Below are positions 7,889 through 16,625 of a stretch of DNA of 64,000 nucleotides, piece after piece. Below the pieces are notes generated by a model. That model ran no database searches. It was not told the DNA's origin and was given only the letters and a program-made list of their open reading frames with translations. A program made the translations under genes and the position numbers. This DNA is from [Clostridium] citroniae WAL-17108 (lineage in GTDB: Bacteria; Bacillota; Clostridia; Lachnospirales; Lachnospiraceae): the NCBI RefSeq assembly GCF_000233455.1, contig NZ_JH376429.1, forward strand, positions 62,001-126,000, read 5' to 3'. Position 1 is the first letter of the stretch. Each line of letters starts with the position of its first letter.

Positions 7889-10279
7889 TTATCTATCCGT
7901 CCATTGCAGGGATTCCGCCAGGCGTTCAAATGCTTCCATATCCTCCTGGCTTTCTATCATAAAAGACCGTTCCAATTCAATGAACCGTTCATTTTCCTGA
8001 TCCGGGATAAAATACCGGAACATTGTGGACTTGATGGTCATCAGCCCGTCCTCCGTCTTAAAGACCAGCTTCATTGCCTTCTGCCCGTCAAAATCCATGT
8101 CCTCTGCTTTTTCCAGGCAAAACTCATTCCCCCGTTTCAGGCCGTATTGCTCAATGGTGCGGTCGTACATTTCCAGCATCCACTGGCCAAAATCAGCGGC
8201 ATTTCCCTGATCACTGTAAAATTGCCACATTTCCATTGGAGTTTCCCCTATGTAAACACCGTAGCGTTCGTTTCCATCTCCGTCATAGCATATGAGTCCC
8301 ACACGCTGGTCATTATCATTTATCTCATAGTAATCCCCGGGCCCGCTGCCCTTGGACAGGTCAAGACAGAATCCGTATTCCGTGTGATAAAAGGTGGTTC
8401 CGTCAATATAGGCCCGGCCCATGGCGTCCTGATTGGGGTCATAAGATCCTCCATAGTCTGCAAAATCCGCCTGTGTCCCGCTGCTTCCGTTCCAGTCCCA
8501 ATCCCAGGGAACCATATCCACAAAATCATCGCCATGCTGGAAAAAAACAGTTACATCTTCATCGATCACCTTTATGTCCGGACCGCTGTAAAAGGAAAGG
8601 GTTCCCAGGTATGGGTAATTTGTCCTGCAGTCTGAAAAAAGAAGCAGGCCGCCTGCAAAGGATTCACATTGAACCACATTTTCCAGGAATAGTTTGGAGG
8701 AACCGGCTGTGGTGATGCGCATAAGATCCGGCGCAGACCGCTCCTTTGCGCAAAATGCAAAATATTCCCCCTGGCCTGTTTTAAGAAGGCCTTCAGTGGA
8801 AAAGTTCTCCAGTACCTTAACTCCATCACAGTACAGATCCTGAGAGGTGTTATAGTCTGTGTAAAATACAGATTCCTGTTCCTCTCTTACAAGATCCAGC
8901 TTCGTGCCGTTGGCGATGCACTTGGGGGACTGTCCCGGCAGGCCGCCCTTTAAATCAAATTCATAGATCCAGCTCTGTTGGGCCTGGTATGAATCATCCA
9001 TTTTGGTCAGAGAGAGATAGACGGCATCCTCACTCCCCGCCAAATACCAGTCATAATCATTCACCCAGTTGTCCCTAATGTCCGGGACCGCAAACTCTGA
9101 CACAATACCGTCAATTGCTGCAAACAACCGGCTCTTGCCACTCCCGTTTATATGGTAGAGGATCATAGCTTCCCCAGCCAGCCAATGTGGTTTCTCTATG
9201 AACTCCCAGACCATGGATACCTGGTCGGACAAAAGCTTCTTTTCCCCCTCTTTATAATAGTACAGGGAATTGATTCCATCCTCCCCATAGACCGAGTAAT
9301 AAACACTGTCCGAACCGGAGTCCAGGTAATAGCTGCCGGCCCTGTCTGCTTTGGAAAGGATTTCCTCAACCGTTCCATCCTTATTTATCTTATCCATTTC
9401 AAAATAACACAGGTCCCCATCCTCCTGAAACCCGGACATATAAATATTGCTGCAGTCCCCATTTACCCCAGCAACCTGCACATCATCAGCCAGAAATTCC
9501 TCTTTACCGTCCCTGTACCTGTAAAGCCTTTCCTTTCCATGCTCCCCTTTCCGTGTAAAGCAGATGACAGCCCCGTCCTCTGAAGGATAAAAATTATACA
9601 CATCTTCAACTTCCAGGCAGCTGCCTGTCTGAGGCGTGTAGGAATACAGGTCATACTTTTGTTCAGAAATATCATACGGTTTCCGGGATGACAAAGCCTG
9701 ACCTGCCTGCTGTTTTAAATCCACCTTAACCGGTACCTGGTATAATAGCCGGTTCCTGCACATTACAGTGTATGCATATCCGTCATATAACACCTTTGCC
9801 GTCCCATCCCTGTCATTGACAGCAATCAGCTTCTCATCCACACTGAAATTTTCAGATTCCATCTCAAAGTTGAATACGAGAAAGCTTCCATCTTCGGATA
9901 TCTTAACATCATAATAATCCTTCAGGTTTGCGCAGGGGCCCGCGCCCTTCATGACCACGGACGGGTTCTCTCCCTCATCCATTACCCTGTTCACATCCGC
10001 TCTCATAAGATCTGTGTTCTTTATGTAATAGACATAGGCCGGGGCGGTTTTCTGATCCCATGTGTCCTGATTTTGTGCCTTCTGATCCCGTTCTTCCTGC
10101 CCTGCTGCTGCGCTGTCCTCTGTTCCGTTTTGTCCTCCACTCCCATTTCCCTGGTTTGTCCCGGTCCCGCTCTGGTTTGCGGACGGAGCCGTACATCCCC
10201 CCAAAGACATTACCGCTGCCATTACAGCACAGATAGACAACACTATAGCTGTTCTTTTTCTATCCCTTCTCTTCCCCAT
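7889..10279 (-). CDS. large secreted lipoprotein, probable beta-propeller-like, unknown function
   Basis: 796 residues. A basic N-terminus, a hydrophobic stretch and lipobox LGGC (Cys29) mark a lipoprotein. Residues 30-75 are a Gly/Gln/Asn/Ser-rich wall-spanning linker. The body is built of many short repeats of the kind SEDGSFLVFNF, YPSEDGAVICFTR, SDSVYYSVYGEDG, ESVFYTDYNTSQDLY, i.e. alternating aromatic beta strands and turns as in beta-propeller or DUF5050-like proteins. The C-terminal 200 residues are different (DYYEINDNDQRVGLICYDG onwards). No enzyme motif is seen. It is a single-gene unit with its own terminator and no functional link to the sugar operon visible. Confidence 0.75.
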   Translation of the reverse strand: MGKRRDRKRTAIVLSICAVMAAVMSLGGCTAPSANQSGTGTNQGNGSGGQNGTEDSAAAGQEERDQKAQNQDTWDQKTAPAYVYYIKNTDLMRADVNRVMDEGENPSVVMKGAGPCANLKDYYDVKISEDGSFLVFNFEMESENFSVDEKLIAVNDRDGTAKVLYDGYAYTVMCRNRLLYQVPVKVDLKQQAGQALSSRKPYDISEQKYDLYSYTPQTGSCLEVEDVYNFYPSEDGAVICFTRKGEHGKERLYRYRDGKEEFLADDVQVAGVNGDCSNIYMSGFQEDGDLCYFEMDKINKDGTVEEILSKADRAGSYYLDSGSDSVYYSVYGEDGINSLYYYKEGEKKLLSDQVSMVWEFIEKPHWLAGEAMILYHINGSGKSRLFAAIDGIVSEFAVPDIRDNWVNDYDWYLAGSEDAVYLSLTKMDDSYQAQQSWIYEFDLKGGLPGQSPKCIANGTKLDLVREEQESVFYTDYNTSQDLYCDGVKVLENFSTEGLLKTGQGEYFAFCAKERSAPDLMRITTAGSSKLFLENVVQCESFAGGLLLFSDCRTNYPYLGTLSFYSGPDIKVIDEDVTVFFQHGDDFVDMVPWDWDWNGSSGTQADFADYGGSYDPNQDAMGRAYIDGTTFYHTEYGFCLDLSKGSGPGDYYEINDNDQRVGLICYDGDGNERYGVYIGETPMEMWQFYSDQGNAADFGQWMLEMYDRTIEQYGLKRGNEFCLEKAEDMDFDGQKAMKLVFKTEDGLMTIKSTMFRYFIPDQENERFIELERSFMIESQEDMEAFERLAESLQWTDR

Positions 10280-10424
10280 AGGTTTCCTCCTGATTCCTTG
10301 GAATTTTTGGTGACCTGTCTTTATTATATCTTAATTTTTAAAAACTTTGTTGAAAATAATTTTATATCAGGATAAAGTGGATTTGCGGAAGACAGCAGAC
10401 GAAAATCAAAAGGAGATGATTGAT

Positions 10425-11426
10425 ATGAACAGAAATGTATGGGAGCAGCTCCCTGACCTGATCCAAAAAGAATATGATAATATCCGCGGCCTGGTAATTA
10501 TCCGGAATGGATCGATCATACATGAATCGTATTATGGAAATAAAGGGCCGGATGACTGCATCCACGTTGCCTCAGTAACAAAAAGTATCCTTTCCGCACT
10601 TATAGGCATTGCTGTAAAACATGGTTATATTGACTCCATTGACCGGAAGGTCATGGAATTCTTTCCTGAGTTTATATTCACTGATCCCAATAAAACCCGT
10701 TCCCGGATCACGCTGAAACATCTGCTTACAATGACAGCCCCCTATCCCTATGAGGATTGGCAGGAACCCCTGGAATCACTTTGCACCTCTTCCGACTGGG
10801 TCAGGTTTACGCTGGATATGCTGGGAAAAGGAGGGGAAACGGGCGCCTTTAAATATTCCACAGCCAGCGCTCACCTTTTGTCCGCCGTTCTTTCGAGGAC
10901 CACAGGGAAATCCGCCAGGGAATTTGCCAATGAAATGCTGTTTCGCCCCATTGGAATGAGATCTATTCCTGACTATCCCATGGACGGCTTTGGATATGAG
11001 GATTTATTTGGCGCAAAGCTGAAGGGATGGCCCCATGATCCCCACGGCATTACCACCGGAGGATGGGGACTCACCATGACGCCGCGGGATATGGCCCGGT
11101 TCGGTTTGCTGTACCTTAACAACGGCTGCTGGGACGGAAATGAGATCCTGCCCCAATCATGGGTCAGGGCTTCCGCGGCTGCAAATCCCCATCAATATGG
11201 GTATATGTGGTGGCTTTTTCAGGAAAAGGACATATCCGCTTTTGCGGCTATGGGAGATGGAGGGAATGCCATCTTCTGTATCCCTCAATTGGATATGGTG
11301 GCCGCTATTGCATCTGCGTTCATCCCCCAGCCAAAAGACCGCTGGATCCTGATAAAGGAGTACATACTGCCGGCTGTAGTTACTGGATCTTTCCAATGCC
11401 GGGATAGTAGCGGAATAACACCCTAG
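10425..11426 (+). CDS. class C beta-lactamase-family serine hydrolase (NylB/EstB-like)
   Basis: 333 residues from the ATG at 10425, chosen because AAAAGGAGATGAT lies just before it; an upstream extension to 10347 has no such site. The nucleophile motif SVTK (Ser50-Lys53) lies in HVASVTKSILSALIGIA, the second motif is YST (Tyr144), and a GDGGN segment stands where the KTG box would be. This is the arrangement of 6-aminohexanoate-dimer hydrolases and related esterases rather than true beta-lactamases. No signal peptide is present, so it is probably cytoplasmic. It is the only plus-strand gene accepted in this window; its 3' end overlaps that of the signal peptidase gene by 47 bases (convergent). 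Confidence 0.88.
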   Translation: MNRNVWEQLPDLIQKEYDNIRGLVIIRNGSIIHESYYGNKGPDDCIHVASVTKSILSALIGIAVKHGYIDSIDRKVMEFFPEFIFTDPNKTRSRITLKHLLTMTAPYPYEDWQEPLESLCTSSDWVRFTLDMLGKGGETGAFKYSTASAHLLSAVLSRTTGKSAREFANEMLFRPIGMRSIPDYPMDGFGYEDLFGAKLKGWPHDPHGITTGGWGLTMTPRDMARFGLLYLNNGCWDGNEILPQSWVRASAAANPHQYGYMWWLFQEKDISAFAAMGDGGNAIFCIPQLDMVAAIASAFIPQPKDRWILIKEYILPAVVTGSFQCRDSSGITP

Positions 11427-11964
11427 CCAGAATATCCTCTTCCGGGACATAGGGATCTTCCCAGAATCTGGCATCGGACGAGTGGTTTCTGTTATCCCCC
11501 AGCATCAGATAACACCCATCCGGCACTTCAAAATGATAGGTATTAGACTGCATTTCCTCCGGAAGATAGGTTTCCTCCAAAGGAATCTCCGACTGGTTGA
11601 TATACACATGGTTATCTTTTATATCCACAGTTTCTCCGGGCAGTCCAATGATACGCTTCACCAGCCTTGTCTTATCCCTGCCCGGCTCTGTCTTATGGTC
11701 AAAGATCACAATATCTCCCCTCTGGGGATCTTCCCCAAACTGATAAGCGAGCCTGGAACCAATGATCCTGTTTCCTGCCATGATGGTATTCTCCATGGAG
11801 CCGGAAGGAACCTGACTGTTGGCAATGATGAACCTGTTTAGGAAAAATGCGATCACGGCTGCTATGAGAATAATCTTAACCCACTCCATGATCTCATGCT
11901 TCAGGTTAAATGGCGCCGGGTCGGCTGGATTGGAAGAATTGGATGTCTGTTTTATTTCTTTCAT
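11380..11964 (-). CDS. lepB: type I signal peptidase
   Basis: 194 residues with one N-terminal membrane anchor (about 28-47). Box B PSGSMENT contains the nucleophile Ser56, box D has the general base Lys103 in TRLVKRIIGLPGE, and box E is GDNRNHSSDAR. Length and boxes match Gram-positive SipS-type leader peptidases, which cleave secretory signal peptides on the outer membrane face. The N-terminal 20 residues are Asn/Pro/Ser-rich. The gene ends convergent with, and overlapping, the serine hydrolase gene. Probably a host gene, the last one before the prophage. Confidence 0.95.
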   Translation of the reverse strand: MKEIKQTSNSSNPADPAPFNLKHEIMEWVKIILIAAVIAFFLNRFIIANSQVPSGSMENTIMAGNRIIGSRLAYQFGEDPQRGDIVIFDHKTEPGRDKTRLVKRIIGLPGETVDIKDNHVYINQSEIPLEETYLPEEMQSNTYHFEVPDGCYLMLGDNRNHSSDARFWEDPYVPEEDILARVLFRYYPGIGKIQ

Positions 11965-12186
11965 AATGTCTCCTTTGTTGCTGTATTACATATTATGACA
12001 TTGGATAAGTTTATCACGGATTTCCGGAAAAGTCCTTACCATTCCGTTAAATCCGGTTTCCAATTTTCTGAATATTGATAGGCGGTCATGATAACGGCGA
12101 GAGCTGTCAGGTGTTGTCCTGGATTATCCTGCATGTAAAGGAAAAAGGAGGCAGCTTTGGTATCTTTCTCCCATATGATATTAAAA

Positions 12187-12214
12187 CCCCCGGAGAGCTG
12201 CAACTCTCTGGGGG
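12187..12214 (-). terminator. terminator hairpin 1 near host/phage boundary
   Basis: CCCCCGGAGAG and CTCTCTGGGGG form an 11-bp stem with one G-T wobble and loop CTGCAA. On the minus strand it is followed by TTTTAAT. It would end transcription coming from the phage late region. Nothing else is recognised in 11965-12186. Confidence 0.6.
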
Positions 12215-12316
12215 GTGTCTGTGTACCATTGGGATACAATCGCTTTTCTTTTCTGATTTCATAGATTGGCATGGATATCACACTGCTCTAAGTTATTCCT
12301 CTTCAAAAGGAAAAAG

Positions 12317-12348
12317 AAACCCCAGGGAGGTGCAACTCCTTGGGGTTT
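12317..12348. terminator. terminator hairpin 2, related in sequence to hairpin 1
   Basis: AAACCCCAGGGAG and CTCCTTGGGGTTT form a 13-bp stem with one wobble and loop GTGCAA. T-rich tracts follow on both strands, so it could act in both directions. It shares the GAG-N-TGCAACTC core with the hairpin 103 bases away, which points to a duplicated element. Bases 12349-12611 contain no gene I can support; a prophage attachment site may lie here, but the other end is not available for comparison. Confidence 0.6.
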
Positions 12349-12611
12349 CGCTTTGCGTCCAGTAGACACAACCACTTTTCTCAGCTAACATTATAGTACG
12401 CCAAGGAAAAGAAAATGTCAATAGTTTAGTAATGATCAAAATATTGATTCCAACCACCAAACATATTCAGATCTTCTATGACGTTTTATTCTATCAGCAT
12501 TTTCTTAGAACTTCCCAGCCTTAGCCGCTTCTTCCCTGGAAACAGGAAACCTTGATTTTTAGCCATTCTTTTATCAAAAGTATAGGAATATTCAAGAAGT
12601 AAACGACATTT

Positions 12612-12863
12612 CTACACCTTTTTATACACCGTTTCACCCTGTAGTACATTATTCGAATTATCAAGGATCTTTTCTCCATTTGAATCCTGAAGAGGGTCAA
12701 GAAACGAATATCGCTCCGGATAATCGGCAAATGCTGTTCCCACAATCTGCGTCCCGTCTGCTCTGTGAGCCGTATAACCTCTTAGCAGAGTTTCTTCTGT
12801 CACAGTATCCCCAGTCAAATCTATGAGGGTTCTGCCGCTGTAAACGACTTTATTTGTAGCCAT
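12612..12863 (-). CDS. small phage late protein related to the upstream 193-aa protein
   Basis: 83 residues. Its first 45 residues (ATNKVVYSGRTLIDLTGDTV and GYTAHRADGTQIVGT) repeat the N-terminus of the gene at 12877-13458, so the two arose by duplication. It ends in a different 40-residue tail. Last gene of the late operon, after the holin. Similar modules occur in Firmicute phage late regions next to tail and lysis genes; a virion-decoration or fibre role is possible but not shown. A SD-like AGGGAGG precedes the ATG. Confidence 0.7.
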   Translation of the reverse strand: MATNKVVYSGRTLIDLTGDTVTEETLLRGYTAHRADGTQIVGTAFADYPERYSFLDPLQDSNGEKILDNSNNVLQGETVYKKV

Positions 12864-12876
12864 TTAAGCCTCCCTC

Positions 12877-13458
12877 CTACCCGATAGTTACCGTAGTACC
12901 TCCAGCGGGATTCTCGCTTTCGTTATATGGGATTGCTTTGACTGTAACCTGCGATAAGTAGTTATATCCTTCCTCAGAATTCGGAAGCACTGTCTGCTCC
13001 TTTGTAGAAGGTGTAACTGTCTTTGCCTGTGGTTTGGCATCTTCCGTACCTGACATAGAACCTTCTACACCAAGCAGAGTAATACCCTCTCGAATATTAT
13101 CCGGAATGATTTTCTCTTTTTCTGCTGCCGAAATCCCAACTTTACCAGAACCATCGTGATGTCCCTGCGGAATGGTGTACTCTTCATCCTTTGAAGAAAT
13201 TGTACCTGTCACAGCTCCGTTATTCTTCATGGTTCCCGTCAGTTTCTGACCTCGTACATACGCGGTCTTTCCCTGAAGAATTTCAGCAACAGCGGCTGTT
13301 GCATCAGAAGAATCTACGTCATATTCACAAGTACCTGTGATCGGCTCCCCTCCTTTGTCATGGGCGGTAAAGCCGGAAAGAATCTTATCAGCGGTTACGG
13401 TATCGCCGGTCAGGTCGATCAGTGTCTCTCCACCATAGATTACTTTGTTAATAGCCAT
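12877..13458 (-). CDS. phage late structural-like protein with GxTAH / GT repeat modules
   Basis: 193 residues. The N-terminal module (NKVIYGGETLIDLTGDTVTA, FTAHDKGGEPITGTCEY) is followed by a second stretch with the same flavour (QGKTAYVRGQKLTGTMKNNG) and a Gly/Thr-rich beta part containing IPQGHHDGSGKVGIS and VKAIPYNESENPAGGTTVTI. These repeats are common in tail or adhesin-like proteins at the end of clostridial phage late operons. Lies after a terminator-like hairpin (13493-13508) that follows the holin gene. Host-surface contact is a guess; the phage origin is certain. Confidence 0.75.
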   Translation of the reverse strand: MAINKVIYGGETLIDLTGDTVTADKILSGFTAHDKGGEPITGTCEYDVDSSDATAAVAEILQGKTAYVRGQKLTGTMKNNGAVTGTISSKDEEYTIPQGHHDGSGKVGISAAEKEKIIPDNIREGITLLGVEGSMSGTEDAKPQAKTVTPSTKEQTVLPNSEEGYNYLSQVTVKAIPYNESENPAGGTTVTIG

Positions 13459-13481
13459 ATTCTCTCATCCTCTCTTTTGGA

Positions 13482-13508
13482 AATAAAAAAAAGAACGGTT
13501 TCACGCTC
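13482..13508 (-). terminator. short hairpin with long T-tract after the holin gene
   Basis: GAGCG and CGTTC (13508-13504, 13497-13493) with loop TGAAAC, followed on the minus strand by eight T, then ATTT. The stem is short (5 bp with one wobble) but the T-tract is good. Probably a partial terminator. Confidence 0.5.
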
Positions 13509-13518
13509 TGTCCGCTTG

Positions 13519-13815
13519 CTACTCATCTTTATTTGCCTGCTTAATGATCTGATTTACATAGGTACTGAGACCGGCCATTAAAATTCCCTGAACAATTGCG
13601 ATAAATATAGCCATTGCAATCTCCTGACCACTCCCTAATGGAGAAGTGGCCAAAACCCAGATTCCGCAAAGGACGATGCCGCCGACACCGAGGATCAACG
13701 GAATATACTTGTCCTTGATTGCCTGAGTCTGCTTCAGACCCATACCGCAGAAGTAAAGGACAATCGCCACAACGATTAACTCAGGCTGCACATAGTTCAT
13801 AATCTGTTCCATCAT
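13519..13815 (-). CDS. phage holin
   Basis: 98 residues with three hydrophobic segments (about 10-26, 36-56, 64-84) and a charged C-terminus (IIKQANKDE). Length, topology and the motif KDKYIPLILGVGGI match a widespread Firmicute phage holin family that opens the membrane for the endolysin at the end of the lytic cycle. GGAGGAATTAAA precedes the ATG. The endolysin gene is not adjacent but 14 kb upstream in the operon, which is unusual. Confidence 0.85.
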   Translation of the reverse strand: MMEQIMNYVQPELIVVAIVLYFCGMGLKQTQAIKDKYIPLILGVGGIVLCGIWVLATSPLGSGQEIAMAIFIAIVQGILMAGLSTYVNQIIKQANKDE

Positions 13816-13826
13816 TTTAATTCCTC

Positions 13827-14150
13827 CTACTGATTTTCTTGAATATAGGTTGATTTGTGAATAGGCAACTTATTGATCTCCTGCATGACTTTCTTAGCTG
13901 AGCCATTTCCGCCCATCTCTTCATAGGGCTTGTAGAGATAATCGTGCAGATTTTCATATTCGTCCTGCGTGATCCATCCCCGCTCGATGTAGGACATTCC
14001 CAGATAGATAATTCTATCGTGAGCAAGACCAATCAGCATCTGCGTCCTCACATCTTTTTTCTCACTTTTCTTCTGGATATACGCCCAAAAACCAGAAGAG
14101 GCGACGACTGCACACACAATCGTCACCACCATTTGAAACCATGGTTCCAT
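13827..14150 (-). CDS. phage membrane-anchored late protein, lysis-region (holin-like)
   Basis: 107 residues from ATG 14150, chosen because GGAGG lies 8 bases before it; an in-frame ATG at 14165 overlaps that site. One N-terminal membrane segment (about 5-24) is followed by KKSEKKDVRTQMLIGLAHDR and a soluble helical part with YIERGWITQDEYENLHDYLY. Proteins of this form sit next to holins in many clostridial prophages and may be a second holin or regulator of lysis. Exact role unknown. Confidence 0.75.
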   Translation of the reverse strand: MEPWFQMVVTIVCAVVASSGFWAYIQKKSEKKDVRTQMLIGLAHDRIIYLGMSYIERGWITQDEYENLHDYLYKPYEEMGGNGSAKKVMQEINKLPIHKSTYIQENQ

Positions 14151-14167
14151 TTTAGTATCCTCCATAA

Positions 14168-15364
14168 CTATTTGATTTTATCGGTTATGATCATCCTTTT
14201 GCTGATGATTGTAATCGACTTTTCAAATAAATCTTCATAGAGACCTATCAAATTTTTTCTTTGTTCCTTCGACAAAAGTTTGTAAAAGCTTCCCATCCAG
14301 CCCCGAAACATATTCTCTACATTTTCATACGTTATCTCCTCGTTTTTCACTTTGACGGCGAGTTTCTTGAGCTTTCTGCGCATCGTAGTAACCCGCTTCG
14401 GATTGATTCGCTTAATTACCTTTCCGGAATCTGTTAAACTGTATTTTATTTGCAGAAATTTGTACGTGCTGGAAATCTTCACAATTCGAGTTTTCTTCTT
14501 ATTGATATGGATTCCATATTCTTCTGCAATTTGATGAATATGATCTAGCAGATCAAAGAGTTCTTCTTTACTCGGATTCATGATATACCAGTCATCCATG
14601 TATCTTCCATAAAACTTCTGGCTTCTTACATATTTGACGTAATTATCAATCCGATACGGATAATAAATCCCGATGACTTGTGATAGCTGGTCTCCAATAT
14701 TAACCGACTTCTCCATCCACTTTTCGCCTGTCAGCTTTGACTCTGGAATGTTCCTATAATCTAACTTGTTGAAAGTGTCAGACATACATGTGGCATATTC
14801 CTCGTCCGTCATGTAAGAAACATCGATTTTAAATCCGTCAAAAATCTGTGTTAGCAACCAGTCAATGAATTCGTCATCATCGAACAGCTTTAACAATTCC
14901 CGTTTGGCAATTTCATGAATGATATTATCGTAAAACTTGGAAAAGTCTCCGAACAATATCCATCCTTCATTTCCATACAACCGATAGTATTTACGGAGAT
15001 GAACTTCGAACCTGTCCCGCTGATGAGAGATACCTCTTCCTTTAATCGAAGCACAATTGTCATAGATAATATGCTTCTTCACTTCCGGAAGCAAGACTTC
15101 ATCGCATAAGACGTGCCTAATAATGCGATCCCGAATTTGAATACTTGTAATAGGTCTTACTCGGCCTCTCTCAAACAACGTGAATTCCTGTGTCGGTCCA
15201 TTTTGAAGGGTCCGATTCATCAGATCATCTTGAATGGAAAAGATATACCGAAGAAAATTCAGCATGAATTTCTGGGTAGTCTCCTTCCATTTGCTGGTTT
15301 TGACAGAAACCTTGTAAGCCCTATACAAGTTGTTGGCGTCACAGATAATCTCCTCATAGTTCAT
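14168..15364 (-). CDS. reverse transcriptase of a diversity-generating retroelement
   Basis: 398 residues. Motif A is GDFSKFYDNI (Asp140), the fourth motif is IGDQLSQ (223-229), with the SQ pair characteristic of DGR reverse transcriptases in place of the QG of most other RTs, and the catalytic box is YGRYMDDWY (YMDD 255-258). An RVRPITSIQIRDRIIRH segment (about 68-84) is the usual finger motif. The C-terminal basic thumb is intact, so the enzyme looks active. It would copy the template-repeat RNA just upstream in the operon (15474-15560) with adenine-specific errors and feed the cDNA into the variable repeat of the fibre gene at 16626-17597. Order target, accessory protein, template, RT is canonical. 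Confidence 0.96.
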   Translation of the reverse strand: MNYEEIICDANNLYRAYKVSVKTSKWKETTQKFMLNFLRYIFSIQDDLMNRTLQNGPTQEFTLFERGRVRPITSIQIRDRIIRHVLCDEVLLPEVKKHIIYDNCASIKGRGISHQRDRFEVHLRKYYRLYGNEGWILFGDFSKFYDNIIHEIAKRELLKLFDDDEFIDWLLTQIFDGFKIDVSYMTDEEYATCMSDTFNKLDYRNIPESKLTGEKWMEKSVNIGDQLSQVIGIYYPYRIDNYVKYVRSQKFYGRYMDDWYIMNPSKEELFDLLDHIHQIAEEYGIHINKKKTRIVKISSTYKFLQIKYSLTDSGKVIKRINPKRVTTMRRKLKKLAVKVKNEEITYENVENMFRGWMGSFYKLLSKEQRKNLIGLYEDLFEKSITIISKRMIITDKIK

Positions 15365-15473
15365 AAATCATTCACCGTGATAGCAATACTTACCGTAGTA
15401 AATTGCGTCCGGCTTTGCTATTTATCCGTTCGGAAAGGACAATGTCTCCTTCTCTGTTGGTTAGGCAGAGAAT

Positions 15474-15560
15474 CCGGACGAACTCCATTAGAGTTCGAAG
15501 CGTTGTTGTAGTTCGTATTGCCATTGTTGTTCACATTAGCGAAATTAGCCGAAGAAACGA
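15474..15560 (-). repeat. DGR template repeat (TR)
   Basis: Compared base by base with 16643-16729, the two 87-base copies differ at 16 positions; every difference is at a T of the shown strand, i.e. an A of the minus-strand template. TR has 25 such adenines. Read in the target frame it is rich in AAY codons (11 Asn), the typical TR design allowing many amino acids without stops. It lies in the untranslated region between the accessory protein gene and the RT, so its RNA comes from the same transcript. Flanking bases diverge outside the repeat. Confidence 0.95.
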
Positions 15561-15575
15561 CGCATAAATTAGACA

Positions 15576-16061
15576 TTACCCTCTTAACTGTGACTTGATT
15601 CGGTTATCTCGTTGACGCCACTTCTTTATCAATCCGATTTCTCGGTCGATAGCTTTAACATAACGACTGTAGAGATTAACGTCCACTTCGAATATCTCAA
15701 CGATTCGTTGCAGCTCTTTTAAAAGCTGCTCGCAGTTTACTATGGCTGTATTCTGATAATCTCTTCTTTGTTCATACTCGTGTAGCGTAGTTGGATAGAT
15801 AGAGTTTGCTGCTCGAACATTACTGGTCAGCATAGAAGCCAACTGATCAATACGATTTTTGTAGTTCAGCATCAAATATCTATACCTTGAAAAATCTTCT
15901 GTCGCATCCTTTCCGTGAGCATATCTTACTCGGACAAGCTGATCCAAGTCTTTCACTCCGAAACTACGCTGCATGAAATCAATCAACATATCATGTAATT
16001 CGATGGAATATGTAATTGCTTCGAATTTAGATTCAGTCCGATCACTCACAAGAACACTCAT
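15576..16061 (-). CDS. avd: DGR accessory protein, Avd-like
   Basis: 161 residues, almost entirely alpha-helical by composition, with many charged residues and a basic C-terminus (LIKKWRQRDNRIKSQLRG). It lies directly between target gene and template repeat, 15 bases before the TR, where DGR accessory proteins (Avd, four-helix bundle pentamer binding RT and TR RNA) are found. Sequence similarity to BPP-1 Avd cannot be judged by eye, so the name rests on position, size and composition. The start overlaps the stop of the small XkdX-like gene by 3 bases (ATGA). Confidence 0.7.
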   Translation of the reverse strand: MSVLVSDRTESKFEAITYSIELHDMLIDFMQRSFGVKDLDQLVRVRYAHGKDATEDFSRYRYLMLNYKNRIDQLASMLTSNVRAANSIYPTTLHEYEQRRDYQNTAIVNCEQLLKELQRIVEIFEVDVNLYSRYVKAIDREIGLIKKWRQRDNRIKSQLRG

Positions 16062-16201
16062 GCATAATCCTTGTCTGTGATCTCTTTGAATTCTTCTTCC
16101 GTAATCCAGTTCTTTTTCACTGCATTCCGAACCCGTACTTCATTCCACATACCCAAATTGTAGTAGCGTTTTACCTTGTCGTAATTCTTGCTATGTTCCA
16201 T
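16058..16201 (-). CDS. XkdX-family small phage protein
   Basis: 47 residues: MEHSKNYDKVKRYYNLGMWN, then a helix with VRNAVKKNWITEEEFKEIT and a DYA end. The Y-x-x-G-x-W-x-x-x-x-V-x-x-A-V-x-x-x-x-I-T-x-x-E-F-x-x-I-T pattern is that of the XkdX family, tiny proteins encoded after fibre genes in PBSX-like and many Firmicute phages. A GGAGG-type site (AAAGGAGGAAACAGTT) is just ahead of the ATG. Function is unknown in the family. Confidence 0.85.
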   Translation of the reverse strand: MEHSKNYDKVKRYYNLGMWNEVRVRNAVKKNWITEEEFKEITDKDYA

Positions 16202-16216
16202 AACTGTTTCCTCCTT

Positions 16217-16525
16217 TTATAGTTCGATTTCAGACATCATGGCAACATATTCGATATCTGACTGCATTTTAACAAAGGCCAGCTCTGTTTCTGGAACCTC
16301 CCGCAAGACAAACCAATACTTGTCATTGACCTTGGTAATCTGGACAAGTTCCATGTTCATGTGAACTTCATCCTTTTCTCCATCGTTGATTGTTACGATC
16401 GAACAATTTCCGTCAAAAACGGACTCATTGATTTCCGATGAAGATATAAAGTTATTACCGTTCAACCTCAAATTATCAAGAACAGTTTCATCGGACAGAG
16501 TAATCTTATAAATCTTATCCTCCAT
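16217..16525 (-). CDS. small phage protein downstream of DGR fibre gene, unknown
   Basis: 102 residues, beta-rich, acidic, without membrane segments. It starts MEDKIYKITLSDETVLDNLR and has a YWFVLREVPETELAFVKMQ stretch. The place between fibre and XkdX gene is where many Firmicute phages encode small fibre-associated or chaperone proteins. The start context GAATCAAAATGG recurs in this phage. No family recognised. Confidence 0.7.
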   Translation of the reverse strand: MEDKIYKITLSDETVLDNLRLNGNNFISSSEINESVFDGNCSIVTINDGEKDEVHMNMELVQITKVNDKYWFVLREVPETELAFVKMQSDIEYVAMMSEIEL

Positions 16526-16625
16526 TTTGATTCACACCTTTCATTTAGATTTTTCTTTTTTTATAGCACAGATTGTTGTCACCTGTGTACGGTTTTCGTG
16601 GGGGCACAGGGCCCCTGGATTCAGA

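Noticed and set aside
12036..12281. 81-codon minus-strand frame between signal peptidase and phage
   Set aside because: It runs through a terminator hairpin, has no ribosome binding site and no recognisable sequence.
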